A DNA stretch of 64,000 nucleotides, taken from contig JBFOME010000011.1 in the NCBI GenBank assembly GCA_040830705.1, positions 248,001 to 312,000 on the forward strand, given 5' to 3'. Below are positions 34,657 to 43,523 of the stretch, piece after piece. Every line of letters begins with the position of its first letter. Position 1 is the stretch's first letter. The position numbers and the translations under genes are program-made. This DNA comes from Ruegeria_C sp040830705. Its GTDB lineage: Bacteria > Pseudomonadota > Alphaproteobacteria > Rhodobacterales > Rhodobacteraceae. The notes below the pieces were generated by a model. It was not told the origin of the DNA, did not search any database, and saw only the letters and a list, made by a program, of their open reading frames with translations.

Positions 34657-36300
34657 ATGGCTTTAAAGATTTCTGCCCCTGTTGGGGACAAGTCCCGTAT
34701 CACCAAACCCGATCCGAAGAAAAAGAACCAAAAATTCAAGCCGGTTCAGAACAAGCCCGCAGATGTCGAACTGGTCCGGCTGATGCTGAAGGCGAATGGC
34801 TATGCGGTCGCCGTTCACGGCAAATGTGACGCCGGTCTGATCAAGACCATCCGCGATTTCCAAAAGAAGAAACTTGGCTTCAAGAAACCTGACGGCATTG
34901 TCGACCCCGGCATGCGCACCTGGAATGCGGGCCTGCCGAAGCTGGCCGCGCAGGTTGCCGCCGATGCCAAGGTCGAGGTGTATGAGGTCTATGAAGGCGG
35001 CAAAAAAAAGCTGGTCACCAAGAAGGAATACGAAGCTGGCGCAAAGGCGCTGCAGAAAGAGATCTTGTCCAAGGCCAACAAGATGCATTCCGAGGCCGAG
35101 GTCTGGGTCGATATCTGCAACGATATCGAAAAGACCCGGCAGGCGCAGGACGGGTTGATGAACGCGCTAGTGGAATTTGCCGTCAGTTCCGTCAACGACA
35201 CCACCGACCCGCCCTGGACCGACATTCTGAATGCCCGCTCAGAAGCGTCGTTTCTCAAGACGCTTGCAGGTAAGTCTTCGCCGGATTGGAACAAGGTCTA
35301 CAAACAGGATCAGAAGGCGACCAAGGCCCATAACAAGGCGGTAAAGTCCTACAAGAAGTTCATTCAGGCCCGTATCAGTACCGCCGGATCGATGATCAGC
35401 GGGCTGGAAGTGGTGCGCGATACCTCGTTTGCCGCAGTCGAGGCTTACATGACCGCCCGTCTGGTGGTCACCAAGGGGATGACCCCGGCCAAAGCCAACG
35501 CAGTCGCCGCTGCCAGTACCGAGGCGTTGAAATCGGGCGCTGGTCAGTTCGGCGAATATCTGGCGGGCAACAAGGTGACCTGGGACGGCGCCGCCAAGAA
35601 AGTATTCATCGACAGTTTCATCGCCGGTCTCGCGGGTGCCGCGGGCGGCAAGCTGGGCGATGCACTGTCCAAGGGTTTGGCAACCAAGCTGGCCGCCGCC
35701 GTGCTGCCGAAGCTTTCGGGCAACATCTCGAAAAAGGCGGCGGAGGCGTTTTTCAAACGCTTCCTGACTTCGAAGGCGGGTGAGGCGCTGGTCACCAATG
35801 CGCTGAAGGAAACCATCGGGTTGATGAAACCGATGATCGAAAAGGGCCGTGCGCCCAACCTCAAGGAGGTGAAAGAAGCGGTCGCCAAGACGCTGACAGC
35901 GGGCATCATGTCCCATGCCTCGGCCAAGGCACTGGAGGGCTTTACCAAGAAGCTGCCCGGCGCGGGCGAGGCCTTCCTGCGCAAGACCATGGCGCCCAAA
36001 GTGATGGAGGCCATGCGCGGAGATCTGGTCAAACTCTACGGTGCTGACACGTTCGACACGCTGGCCAGCAAACATGCGGGCGAAATCTATGTGAAAGTGG
36101 CCGAAAGCCTGACCGGCAAGGCGATCGAAAAAGCGGCAGTCGATGCGGTGAACGCCTCGGACGGGTCGCAGAATGCGGGCCAGATGCAGAAGCTTGCCAA
36201 TGATGCGATGCGCAAGGATGCAGAGTTGCGTAAGAAGATGCAGAACATGATCAAAGCCGAGTTCGCGCGCAAGGCAAAAGCGATGAAGAAAGCCGCCTGA
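34657..36300 (+). CDS. Peptidoglycan-binding, effector-like helical protein
   Basis: A 547-residue lysine/alanine-rich protein without a signal peptide. Residues ~27-85 form a PG_binding_1-like domain ('DVELVRLMLKANGYAV', 'IKTIRDFQKKKLGF', 'PDGIVDPGMRTWNAG'). A long helical region follows, then a glycine/alanine-rich hydrophobic part (residues ~325-360, 'FIDSFIAGLAGAAGGKLGDAL') and a further helical, lysine-rich C-terminus. This layout recalls cytoplasmic-made, exported effectors or toxins with a cell-wall-binding head, but I know no exact family. The ATG at 34657 has GGAG 8 bases upstream. No immunity gene or type VI genes are adjacent. Confidence 0.75.
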   Translation: MALKISAPVGDKSRITKPDPKKKNQKFKPVQNKPADVELVRLMLKANGYAVAVHGKCDAGLIKTIRDFQKKKLGFKKPDGIVDPGMRTWNAGLPKLAAQVAADAKVEVYEVYEGGKKKLVTKKEYEAGAKALQKEILSKANKMHSEAEVWVDICNDIEKTRQAQDGLMNALVEFAVSSVNDTTDPPWTDILNARSEASFLKTLAGKSSPDWNKVYKQDQKATKAHNKAVKSYKKFIQARISTAGSMISGLEVVRDTSFAAVEAYMTARLVVTKGMTPAKANAVAAASTEALKSGAGQFGEYLAGNKVTWDGAAKKVFIDSFIAGLAGAAGGKLGDALSKGLATKLAAAVLPKLSGNISKKAAEAFFKRFLTSKAGEALVTNALKETIGLMKPMIEKGRAPNLKEVKEAVAKTLTAGIMSHASAKALEGFTKKLPGAGEAFLRKTMAPKVMEAMRGDLVKLYGADTFDTLASKHAGEIYVKVAESLTGKAIEKAAVDAVNASDGSQNAGQMQKLANDAMRKDAELRKKMQNMIKAEFARKAKAMKKAA

Positions 36301-36371
36301 CCGTTAGCGCAATCTTGCCGCTTTCCTCTGCGGTGTGAGGCCGTTATTAGGGGTCCAGCAAGGAGCCCGAG

Positions 36372-37457
36372 ATGAACAAACTCACGCCGCAGCCCGGAAT
36401 CATGGACATTGCCCTCTATCAGGGTGGGGCCGCGCATGTGGAGGGCGTGAGCAATGTCATCAAGCTCAGCTCCAATGAAAACCCTTATGGTCCCAGCCCC
36501 AAGGCGATGGAGGCGGTGCGCGACAGCGCCGCCCTGCTGCACCGTTACCCTTCAACCGATCACGCGCCCCTGCGTGCAGCAATTGGTGAGGTACACGGGC
36601 TGAACCCCGATCAGATAATCTGCGGCGTCGGCTCGGACGAGGTGCTGCAATTTGTGGTCCATGCCTATGCGGGGCCCGGAGATGACGTGATCTACACGCA
36701 GCATGGGTTTTCCATGTATCCCATTTTGGCGCGCATGGTTGGGGCCGCCCCGGTGCAGGTGGATGAGAGCGAGCGCAAGGTCGATGTGGATGCAATCCTG
36801 GCTGCCTGTTCGGAGCGCACCAAGGTGGTGTTCCTCGCCAATCCCGCCAACCCTACCTCGACCATGCTCGCCGAGGGCGAGATTGCGCGGCTGGCTGATG
36901 GCTTACCACCGCAGGCGATCCTGGTTCTGGACGGAGCCTATGCAGAATTTGTCGAAGGCTTCGACGGCGGCGCGGCGCTGGTTGCCTCGCGCGAAAACGT
37001 GATCATGACGCGCACTTTCTCCAAGATATACGGTCTGGGCGGGATGCGGGTCGGCTGGGGCTATGCCCCGCAGGACATCATCGATGTGCTCAACCGTATC
37101 CGCCAGCCGTTCAACCTGTCTGCGACCGCCCTTGCCGCGGCAGAGGCCGCAGTGCGGGACCGGGACTATGTCGATCACTGCCGCGCCGAGAATACCAGAC
37201 TGCGGGCATGGCTGGCCGGTGAACTGGCCGAGGCGGGCGTGCCCTCCGACACCTCTTGCACCAATTTCATTCTGGCGCGCTTCGCCGACCAGGCTGAGGC
37301 GGATGCCTGCGACGCCTACCTGCAATCTCAAGGCCTGATCGTGCGCAAGGTGGCTGGTTATGGCCTGCCCAATGCATTGCGCATCACCGTGGGCGATGAC
37401 ACGGCCTGCCGCCGGGTGGCCGCGGCGGTGCGCAGTTTCAAGGCGGGTCAAGCATGA
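36372..37457 (+). CDS. hisC: Histidinol-phosphate/aromatic aminotransferase
   Basis: A 361-residue class I/II PLP aminotransferase with the HisC opening 'KLSSNENPYGPSPKAMEAV', 'CGVGSDEVL', 'FLANPANPTSTM', and the PLP lysine in 'TRTFSKIYGLGGMRVGWG'. It makes histidinol phosphate and can transaminate aromatic amino acids. It overlaps tyrC by ATGA, and pairing with a prephenate dehydrogenase suggests a major role in tyrosine/phenylalanine synthesis. AAGGAG precedes the ATG. Confidence 0.95.
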   Translation: MNKLTPQPGIMDIALYQGGAAHVEGVSNVIKLSSNENPYGPSPKAMEAVRDSAALLHRYPSTDHAPLRAAIGEVHGLNPDQIICGVGSDEVLQFVVHAYAGPGDDVIYTQHGFSMYPILARMVGAAPVQVDESERKVDVDAILAACSERTKVVFLANPANPTSTMLAEGEIARLADGLPPQAILVLDGAYAEFVEGFDGGAALVASRENVIMTRTFSKIYGLGGMRVGWGYAPQDIIDVLNRIRQPFNLSATALAAAEAAVRDRDYVDHCRAENTRLRAWLAGELAEAGVPSDTSCTNFILARFADQAEADACDAYLQSQGLIVRKVAGYGLPNALRITVGDDTACRRVAAAVRSFKAGQA

Positions 37458-38374
37458 GCCAGATTTACAACCGCGTCGCCCTGATCGGTCTGGGCTTGAT
37501 CGCATCGTCGATGTTCTGGGCCATCAAACGTGGCGGCTTGGCGGGTGAGGTCACGGGCTATGCACGCTCAGAGGCTACCCGTGACACGGCGCGCCGTATC
37601 GGGCTGTGCGACCACGTCTGCGACAGCGCCGCCGAGGCCGTGAATGACGCTGATCTGGTGGTGCTGTGCGTGCCGGTCGGTGCCATGGGCGCTGTCGCTG
37701 CTGAGATCGCACCACACCTGAAACCAGGGGCCACGGTCTCAGATGTCGGCTCGGTCAAGCGCAGCGTGGTCGAGGCGGTCTCGCCTCACATTCCCGCAGG
37801 GGTGCATTTCGTGCCCGCCCACCCGCTGGCCGGGACCGAGCATTCGGGGCCGGAATCGGGCTTTGCGGAGCTTTTCGACCACCGCTGGTGTCTGCTGGTC
37901 CCGGTTGAGGGCAGCGACCCTGACGCGGTGGCAAAGTTGCGCGCCCTCTGGGAGGGGCTCGGCTCTTACGTAGAAGAAATGGAGGTCGAGCGCCACGATC
38001 TGGTGCTGGCCGTGACCAGCCACGCACCGCACTTGATTGCCTACACGATGGTGGGCGTTGCCGACGATCTGCGCCGGGTTACGGATACGGAGGTCATCAA
38101 ATACTCCGCTGCAGGGTTTCGGGATTTCACCCGCATCGCAGCCAGCGATCCGACCATGTGGCGGGACGTGTTTCTGACCAACAAGGACGCGACGCTGGAA
38201 ATCCTGGGCCGTTTCACCGAAGAGCTTTTCGCACTGCAGCGCGCCATCCGCACCGGTGATGGCGACATGTTATTTGACTACTTCACCCATACTCGTGCTA
38301 TCAGACGCGGCATTATCGAGGCGGGGCAGGATACCGATGCCCCGGACTTCGGACGGAGTAAAGCGAAGACATGA
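37454..38374 (+). CDS. tyrC: Prephenate/arogenate dehydrogenase
   Basis: A 306-residue NAD-dependent dehydrogenase of tyrosine synthesis. The Rossmann motif is 'VALIGLGLIASSMFWAIKRG' (GxGxxx with Ile-Ala). 'DVGSVKRSVVEAV', 'FVPAHPLAGTEHSGPESGF' (catalytic His) and 'HAPHLIAYTMV' are family motifs. Whether it prefers prephenate or arogenate cannot be read here. It overlaps hisC and the extensin-like gene by ATGA at each end, so it is the middle of a tight three-gene operon. Confidence 0.93.
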   Translation: MSQIYNRVALIGLGLIASSMFWAIKRGGLAGEVTGYARSEATRDTARRIGLCDHVCDSAAEAVNDADLVVLCVPVGAMGAVAAEIAPHLKPGATVSDVGSVKRSVVEAVSPHIPAGVHFVPAHPLAGTEHSGPESGFAELFDHRWCLLVPVEGSDPDAVAKLRALWEGLGSYVEEMEVERHDLVLAVTSHAPHLIAYTMVGVADDLRRVTDTEVIKYSAAGFRDFTRIAASDPTMWRDVFLTNKDATLEILGRFTEELFALQRAIRTGDGDMLFDYFTHTRAIRRGIIEAGQDTDAPDFGRSKAKT

Positions 38375-39207
38375 CAGGTTGGAGATGGTGTCTGGCGGCT
38401 GTTGCCGCGTTGTTGATCGGCAGCGACATGGTCGCTGCGCTCAGCCCGGACAGCTCTCCTCGACCACCGATGCGGCCCACAGACACCAATCAGGTGAGCG
38501 CTGCCGCCTTTGTTGCAAGCGCCCCGCGTATCCGTCCGGTCGCGCGTCCGGTATCTGATCAGGCCTTGCTGGCAACCGCGCATATGCTGAACACCATCAC
38601 GCCCGGCCCTGCCCTGTCGCTACGCCCGACCGCGCGGCCAAAGGAGCTGGAACAGAAGATCTTCTTTAAGAAACGCAAGCTGCGCAAGACATCGGTCTGC
38701 GGCAATATCGACATTCAGGGTGAAAAGGTCGGCAAGGTTCCAGGCAAGCTGCGCGGCTGCGGCGTCAGCAAAGCGGTGCGTGTCAAATCGGTGGGCGGCG
38801 TCTTGCTCAGCCGCCCCTCGGTGATGACCTGCGAGACGGCAGAGGCACTGAACAGGTGGGTGCAACGAGGTGTCATGCCCGCTTTCAAGCCGATGGGCCG
38901 GGTCGCGCGGTTGGAGGTCGCGGCGCATTATTCCTGCCGCACTCGCAACAACAAGCGCGGTGCAAAAATCTCGGAGCATGGCAAAGGCAAGGCAATCGAC
39001 ATTTCAGGCTTTACATTGGATACCGGCCGCACCGTTACGGTCTATGAAGGCTGGCGCAAAGGCCAGTCCCGCAAGGCGCTGCAGCGCGCTTGGCGCGCGG
39101 CCTGCGGTCCATTCAGCACCGTGCTGGGGCCCAATGCAGACCGCTATCATCAGGACCATTTCCACATGGACACTGCGCGCCACCGGGGCGGCAATTACTG
39201 CCGTTAA
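38371..39207 (+). CDS. Extensin-like C-terminal domain protein
   Basis: A 278-residue envelope protein with a signal peptide (MTGWRWCLAAVAALLIGSDMVAA), a proline-rich linker (~residues 27-95) and an extensin-like C-terminal domain. Key parts are 'CGNIDIQGEKVGKVPGKLRGCG', 'CETAEALNRWV', 'HYSCRTRNN...ISEHGKGKAIDISGF' and 'HQDHFHMD'. The SEH and HFH histidines could bind metal, as in D-Ala-D-Ala carboxypeptidase-like folds. It overlaps tyrC by ATGA and converges with a methyltransferase gene. Confidence 0.88.
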   Translation: MTGWRWCLAAVAALLIGSDMVAALSPDSSPRPPMRPTDTNQVSAAAFVASAPRIRPVARPVSDQALLATAHMLNTITPGPALSLRPTARPKELEQKIFFKKRKLRKTSVCGNIDIQGEKVGKVPGKLRGCGVSKAVRVKSVGGVLLSRPSVMTCETAEALNRWVQRGVMPAFKPMGRVARLEVAAHYSCRTRNNKRGAKISEHGKGKAIDISGFTLDTGRTVTVYEGWRKGQSRKALQRAWRAACGPFSTVLGPNADRYHQDHFHMDTARHRGGNYCR

Positions 39208-39947
39208 TCGCGCGCTCTTTCGGCGCTGAGCACAACACAACTGGGATTGTCCAGATACCACTGCACCTGCGGCGCCAGATCGGGGCGCGTCGCAGGCAAT
39301 TCCAGCGGGTGCCACTTGATATCCACCAGACCGGCGGCAGTCAGGGCCGCCTCATGGGTTTCAGTGCTCCATTGCCAGATGTCCACCTCGAAACCACCGA
39401 TAATCAGCAAGTGGCGCGGCGGTTTGATCGTTTCGTAGCGGAAGCCAAACTGCGCCTCCATCGCGGGGTCCTGTGCAGAGAAGTCGTAGTCGGGGTTGAT
39501 TGTATAGGTCACGAACCGCCCACCGGGCTTGAGGTTGCGCCCAATCTGGCGGCACATGGCAAAAAGCGCGGCCTCGCTGGGCGCATAGTGAAACAGATAC
39601 ATCGCCGTCACGATGTCTGCGGGCTCGGCGAGGACAAAACCTTCATCCGCAGCATCTACTACCGCATAACGTAACGCCTTACCGATATGCGCCTCGTGAT
39701 CGGGCTGGTTGCGCGCAACTGCTTGTTCGATCATGTGCGAGGACACGTCCGTGCCGATAACCCGAGCCGCCCCCAGCCGCATCAGTTCGCGTGACAATCG
39801 TCCCTCGCCACAGGCCAGATCCAAAATCGAACTGCCCTTAACCGACCCGAGGGTACGTAGGAATACATACCACTCAAGGACCGTATAAGCGCTCTCTGAG
39901 CGGCTCCATCTTGTGTAGGTATTCGGATCGCCCTGATAGCTGGCCAT
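39204..39947 (-). CDS. Class I SAM-dependent methyltransferase
   Basis: A 247-residue methyltransferase. SAM motif I is 'SSILDLACGEGRLSREL' (ExDxGxG-type, residues ~36-52), then 'VIGTDVSSHMIEQA' and 'MYLFHYAPSEAAL'. The substrate is unknown. The ATG at 39947 begins the family-like 'MASYQGDPNTYTRW', and the 20-residue upstream extension is rejected. Its end overlaps the extensin-like gene by four bases in convergent orientation. Confidence 0.88.
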   Translation of the reverse strand: MASYQGDPNTYTRWSRSESAYTVLEWYVFLRTLGSVKGSSILDLACGEGRLSRELMRLGAARVIGTDVSSHMIEQAVARNQPDHEAHIGKALRYAVVDAADEGFVLAEPADIVTAMYLFHYAPSEAALFAMCRQIGRNLKPGGRFVTYTINPDYDFSAQDPAMEAQFGFRYETIKPPRHLLIIGGFEVDIWQWSTETHEAALTAAGLVDIKWHPLELPATRPDLAPQVQWYLDNPSCVVLSAERARD

Positions 39948-40046
39948 GCGATCAGTGTGACCCGCGCAAGAGGCTCTCGTCCAGAACCGTTGTGAAGACC
40001 CGATCAATGCGGTGCACCCGGCATTACAGGCCGGGTACTGCCGGGA

Positions 40047-41225
40047 TCACTTCAAATATGGTTCCGGATTGACGCTTTCGAAACCTTCGCGCACTTCGAA
40101 ATGCACATAAGCGTCGTTGCCATCCCGAAGTTGCGCGATCTTCTGGCCGCGCTTGACTCGGCTGCCCTTTTCGATCTCGATATCCGCCACATTGGCGTAA
40201 ACCGTCAGCAGGTTGTCCTTGTGACGCACCACGATGATTGGCACCTCATCGGCATCCGCAGTGATCGCGGCAACAGTGCCTGCCTCGGCGGCCAGCACTG
40301 CCGTGCCGGGCGCTGCGGCGATATCGATGCCTTCATTCTTGCCCTTGGCATAGGTCCGGATGATCTTGCCGGTCACCGGATAGCCCAGCCGGGCAGAGCT
40401 GTTGCTGGGCTTCTCGGCCAGCGACACATCCGGCGTTTCGGGTGGCTTGGCCGAAATCTTCTCATCCGGCAGCGCCGAGGTCGAGCTGGGTGGCGTCGGG
40501 GTCGGGCTGCCCTGCCCCGGCCCGCTGACAGCGGTTGTGGTGGTTGCAACAGCGACCGATATCGGCGCGGGCTGATCCTTAACCGGAATCAGCAGGAACT
40601 GGCCCTCGCGGATCGCGAAATCAGGTCCAAGACCATTCCACTCTGCCAACGACTTGACCGGCACCTGATAGAGCCGCGAAACGGTATAGGCGGTCTCGCC
40701 GCGCTTGACCTTGTGGCGGATGGGCTCGGGGCCGGCCGGTTTTGCAGGCGCGGCAGCAGGTTTGGCCGGGGCCAGCGTCGAAGTCTGCACCGGCGTCGTG
40801 TCCGGGGCCTGATCGATCGCAGAACCGGCAATCGTGGCGATATCCACGTTTCCAGCGCCTGGTGCAGTGGTGGCAACCCGGCGCGGCAGCGAGACGACCT
40901 CGCCATCGCGCAGCCCGTCATTGGCGTTAAGGCCGTTGAACCGCGCCACCTCACCTGGCGGCAAGCCGATCCGGTTCGATAGCGACGTGACAGTGTCGCC
41001 GCGCCGGGCCACCGCGACCTGATAGCTGGGATACGAGATCACGCCACGGCTGTCCGGGCTCGGGCGCGCCTGCGTGTTGACGTTCTGGGCGGCTTCGGTG
41101 GTGTTGAACCCGCCCACCTGCCCGCGCAGGTCATAATCCAGCGGCCCTTCGCAGGCCGCGACAAGACCCGTTGCCGCGAGGACCAGAGGCCAGCGCAAAC
41201 GGGAACCGACAAAGGGTACTGCCAT
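40047..41225 (-). CDS. nlpD: NlpD-like lipoprotein with LysM and degenerate LytM domain
   Basis: A 392-residue lipoprotein with a lipobox at 'TGLVAAC' (Cys near residue 25). Two LysM-like motifs follow (~residues 70-113 and ~165-215) and a C-terminal M23/LytM domain. In active M23 peptidases the motif is HxxxD and HxH. Here the first reads 'NEGIDIAA' and the second 'YVHFEV', so both a zinc histidine and the first histidine of HxH are missing. E. coli NlpD is likewise inactive and activates amidase AmiC. It is downstream of surE and pcm, as in many proteobacteria. Confidence 0.93.
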   Translation of the reverse strand: MAVPFVGSRLRWPLVLAATGLVAACEGPLDYDLRGQVGGFNTTEAAQNVNTQARPSPDSRGVISYPSYQVAVARRGDTVTSLSNRIGLPPGEVARFNGLNANDGLRDGEVVSLPRRVATTAPGAGNVDIATIAGSAIDQAPDTTPVQTSTLAPAKPAAAPAKPAGPEPIRHKVKRGETAYTVSRLYQVPVKSLAEWNGLGPDFAIREGQFLLIPVKDQPAPISVAVATTTTAVSGPGQGSPTPTPPSSTSALPDEKISAKPPETPDVSLAEKPSNSSARLGYPVTGKIIRTYAKGKNEGIDIAAAPGTAVLAAEAGTVAAITADADEVPIIVVRHKDNLLTVYANVADIEIEKGSRVKRGQKIAQLRDGNDAYVHFEVREGFESVNPEPYLK

Positions 41226-41298
41226 ATCTCAATCCTCAAAATCCGCACCCCTTGTTGACCGGGGGCTTTGTATAAATGCCGGGTCTGCCCTACCCGGT

Positions 41299-41946
41299 TC
41301 AGCCGTCTTTTCCCAGACCTTCCAGCAATGGCACAAAACGGACTGGGCGCAGTTCGTCATAATCATAGCCCGTTTCCGTCCGGCGCACCCGGATCAGAGT
41401 CTGAACCGCGTCGGACTGACCGACCGGTACCACCATAATACCCCCGATCTTGAGTTGCGCCAAGAGCGGGCCCGGCGGATCTTCGGCAGCTGCGGTCACA
41501 ATGATGCGGTCAAACGGGGCCTGTTCAGGCAAACCATGCGATCCGTCGCCGACGATGGCCGTGATATTGACCAGGTCGAGCTCCTGAAACAGCTGCATGG
41601 CCTCACGCACCAGCCGCGCATGGCGGTCAATCGTGTAGACGCGCCGCACCAGCCGCGCCAGAACAGCAGCCTGATAGCCCGAGCCGGTGCCCACTTCGAG
41701 CACCTTGTCACGCGGGGTCAGTTCCAACGCCTGGGTCATGATGCCCACCACCGAGGGCTGGCTAATCGTCTGCCCGCAGGCGATGGGCAGCGGCATATCC
41801 TCATAGGCGCGCCCGGTGAACAGGCCACGCACGAAAGGCCCGCGATCGATCTGCTCCATCGCGGCAAGCACTTTGGCATCCGTCACCCCGCGTGAGCGCA
41901 GGTGATAGAGGAACTGCATCTTGGTTTCGGCGTCAGGTCCGCTCAT
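41299..41946 (-). CDS. pcm: Protein-L-isoaspartate O-methyltransferase
   Basis: A 215-residue repair enzyme that methylates isoaspartyl residues. It has 'PLPIACGQTISQPSVVGIMTQAL', SAM motif 'VLEVGTGSGYQAAVLARL' and 'DRIIVTAAAEDPPGPLLAQL'. Normal length. It starts at 41946, overlapping the surE stop by ATGA, the classic surE-pcm arrangement, with nlpD following after 73 bases. Confidence 0.95.
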   Translation of the reverse strand: MSGPDAETKMQFLYHLRSRGVTDAKVLAAMEQIDRGPFVRGLFTGRAYEDMPLPIACGQTISQPSVVGIMTQALELTPRDKVLEVGTGSGYQAAVLARLVRRVYTIDRHARLVREAMQLFQELDLVNITAIVGDGSHGLPEQAPFDRIIVTAAAEDPPGPLLAQLKIGGIMVVPVGQSDAVQTLIRVRRTETGYDYDELRPVRFVPLLEGLGKDG

Positions 41947-42725
41947 TCGATCGCTTTCAGCGCCTCCAACTGGTCATGGGCGGTCAGATCAGCGCGCATG
42001 GGCGTGACCGAGATATACCCGTCCAGATTGACCGCCACATCCGTATCCGGCGCGCTGCGTTCGCGCTGATCGCCGCCCTGTATCCACAGGAACCGGCGGC
42101 CCGTGGGCGAGTTCTGCGGCATGACCGAGAACCGCGCATGGGGGCGATAGCCCTGCGGAACAACGCGAATTCCTGCCAGATCACCGGCAGGCACCGGTGG
42201 GAAGTTCACATTGTAGAACAGACGGTAATCGCCTTCCTCTGCCGGGCTGTTGTCCAGAATGGACCGGACCACGCGCGCGCCATGCTTGCGCGACACCTCG
42301 AACGGGTCAGAGAGGTCGCGGTTCTCGGGTCCATAAAATTGCGACAGCGCAATGGCGGGCAAGCCCTGCAGAGCTGCCTCCATCGCCGCGCCTATCGTGC
42401 CGGAATAAAGCGTATTTTCGCCCGCATTATTGCCCCGGTTCACGCCAGAGAGCACCAGATCGGGGCGCGCATCCTTCAACACGTCATGCAGGCCGACCAT
42501 GACGCAATCGGCCGGACTGCCCTCGGCGGCATAACGGCGATCCTCTAGCTTGATGACCATCATCGGGCGGGTGTAGCTGATGCAATGCGCCACGCCCGAT
42601 TGCTCGAAGGCAGGCGCGACGATCCAGACTTCGCCGTCCGGGCCTGCGATCTCGGCCGCGATCTCCTCCAGCACGGCGAGGCCCGGCGCGTTGATGCCGT
42701 CATCATTTGTCAGAAGAATGCGCAT
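41943..42725 (-). CDS. surE: 5'/3'-nucleotidase SurE
   Basis: A 260-residue metal-dependent phosphatase with the family N-terminus 'MRILLTNDDGINAPG' (metal-binding Asp pair) and 'VLSGVNRGNNAGENTLYSGTIGAAMEA' (Asn metal ligand). Acts on nucleoside monophosphates in stress survival. An AGGGACATC site precedes the ATG. It leads surE-pcm-nlpD. Confidence 0.96.
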   Translation of the reverse strand: MRILLTNDDGINAPGLAVLEEIAAEIAGPDGEVWIVAPAFEQSGVAHCISYTRPMMVIKLEDRRYAAEGSPADCVMVGLHDVLKDARPDLVLSGVNRGNNAGENTLYSGTIGAAMEAALQGLPAIALSQFYGPENRDLSDPFEVSRKHGARVVRSILDNSPAEEGDYRLFYNVNFPPVPAGDLAGIRVVPQGYRPHARFSVMPQNSPTGRRFLWIQGGDQRERSAPDTDVAVNLDGYISVTPMRADLTAHDQLEALKAIE

Positions 42726-42806
42726 GATGTCCCTGCCCTGTCTGAGCTTGCCTCTGTTCCGCCTTGATAGACGCCGCCCGGATGCGCGGCAAGCAGCCGA
42801 TGCGGT

Positions 42807-43394
42807 TCAGCCAACCTCGCCCAACCGCGCGACGTAGCGTGCCAGCGTATCGATCTCAAGATTGATATGGTCGCCAACGCTGACCTCACCCCAGGTGGTG
42901 ACCTCTTTGGTATGCGGGATGAAGTTGATGCCGAACTCGGCCCCTTGCACATCGTTAACGGTGAGCGAAGTGCCGTTCAGCGCCACAGAACCCTTGGGCG
43001 CGATGAAGCGCGCCAGATCATCGGGCGCGCGGAAGGTGACGCGGGTGCTATCACCCTCATCCTCGACCGCGATCACTTCGGCCACGCCATCCACATGGCC
43101 CGAGACGATATGACCGCCCAACTCGTCACCCACCTTGAGCGCGCGTTCCAGATTGACACGCTTGCCCATCTGCCAGGCGCCAAGGTTGGTCTTTGACACG
43201 GTTTCGGCGCTGATCTGCACGTCATACCAATCCTCACCCAGCGCGATCACTGTCAGACAGACACCGTCGCTGGCGATTGAGGCACCGATATCGATACCCG
43301 CCGTGTCATACCCGGTCTGGATACGCGCCCGCAGATCGCCCTGCTGATCCAGTTCAATGACGGTGCCCACATCCGTGACGATACCCGTGAACAT
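42807..43394 (-). CDS. ribE: Riboflavin synthase alpha subunit
   Basis: A 195-residue enzyme that dismutates two 6,7-dimethyl-8-ribityllumazines to riboflavin. It has the internally duplicated barrel: 'MFTGIVTDVGTVIEL', 'GASIASDGVCLTVIAL', 'NLERAL', 'GGHIVSGHVDGVAEV' and the second copy 'KGSVALNGTSLTVNDV'. It is 5 kb from ribD, with capsule-export genes on the opposite strand between them, and is transcribed divergently from kpsS. Confidence 0.95.
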   Translation of the reverse strand: MFTGIVTDVGTVIELDQQGDLRARIQTGYDTAGIDIGASIASDGVCLTVIALGEDWYDVQISAETVSKTNLGAWQMGKRVNLERALKVGDELGGHIVSGHVDGVAEVIAVEDEGDSTRVTFRAPDDLARFIAPKGSVALNGTSLTVNDVQGAEFGINFIPHTKEVTTWGEVSVGDHINLEIDTLARYVARLGEVG

Positions 43395-43523
43395 TTTCGA
43401 AACCTCTGCGTGTTTGCCTTATTGCTGACCTAACGACGCACCGGGCGGCGGGCAAGCCCCCGCTTGCCCGAGAGCGCGGTTCTGGTCATAGTTTCGACCA
43501 AAAGAAAGAGCAGTATAGCGCGG

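Noticed and set aside
40016..40036. Hairpin ACCCGGC/GCCGGGT downstream of the NlpD-like gene
   Set aside because: Seven-base stem with no T-run on the minus strand; too weak to call.
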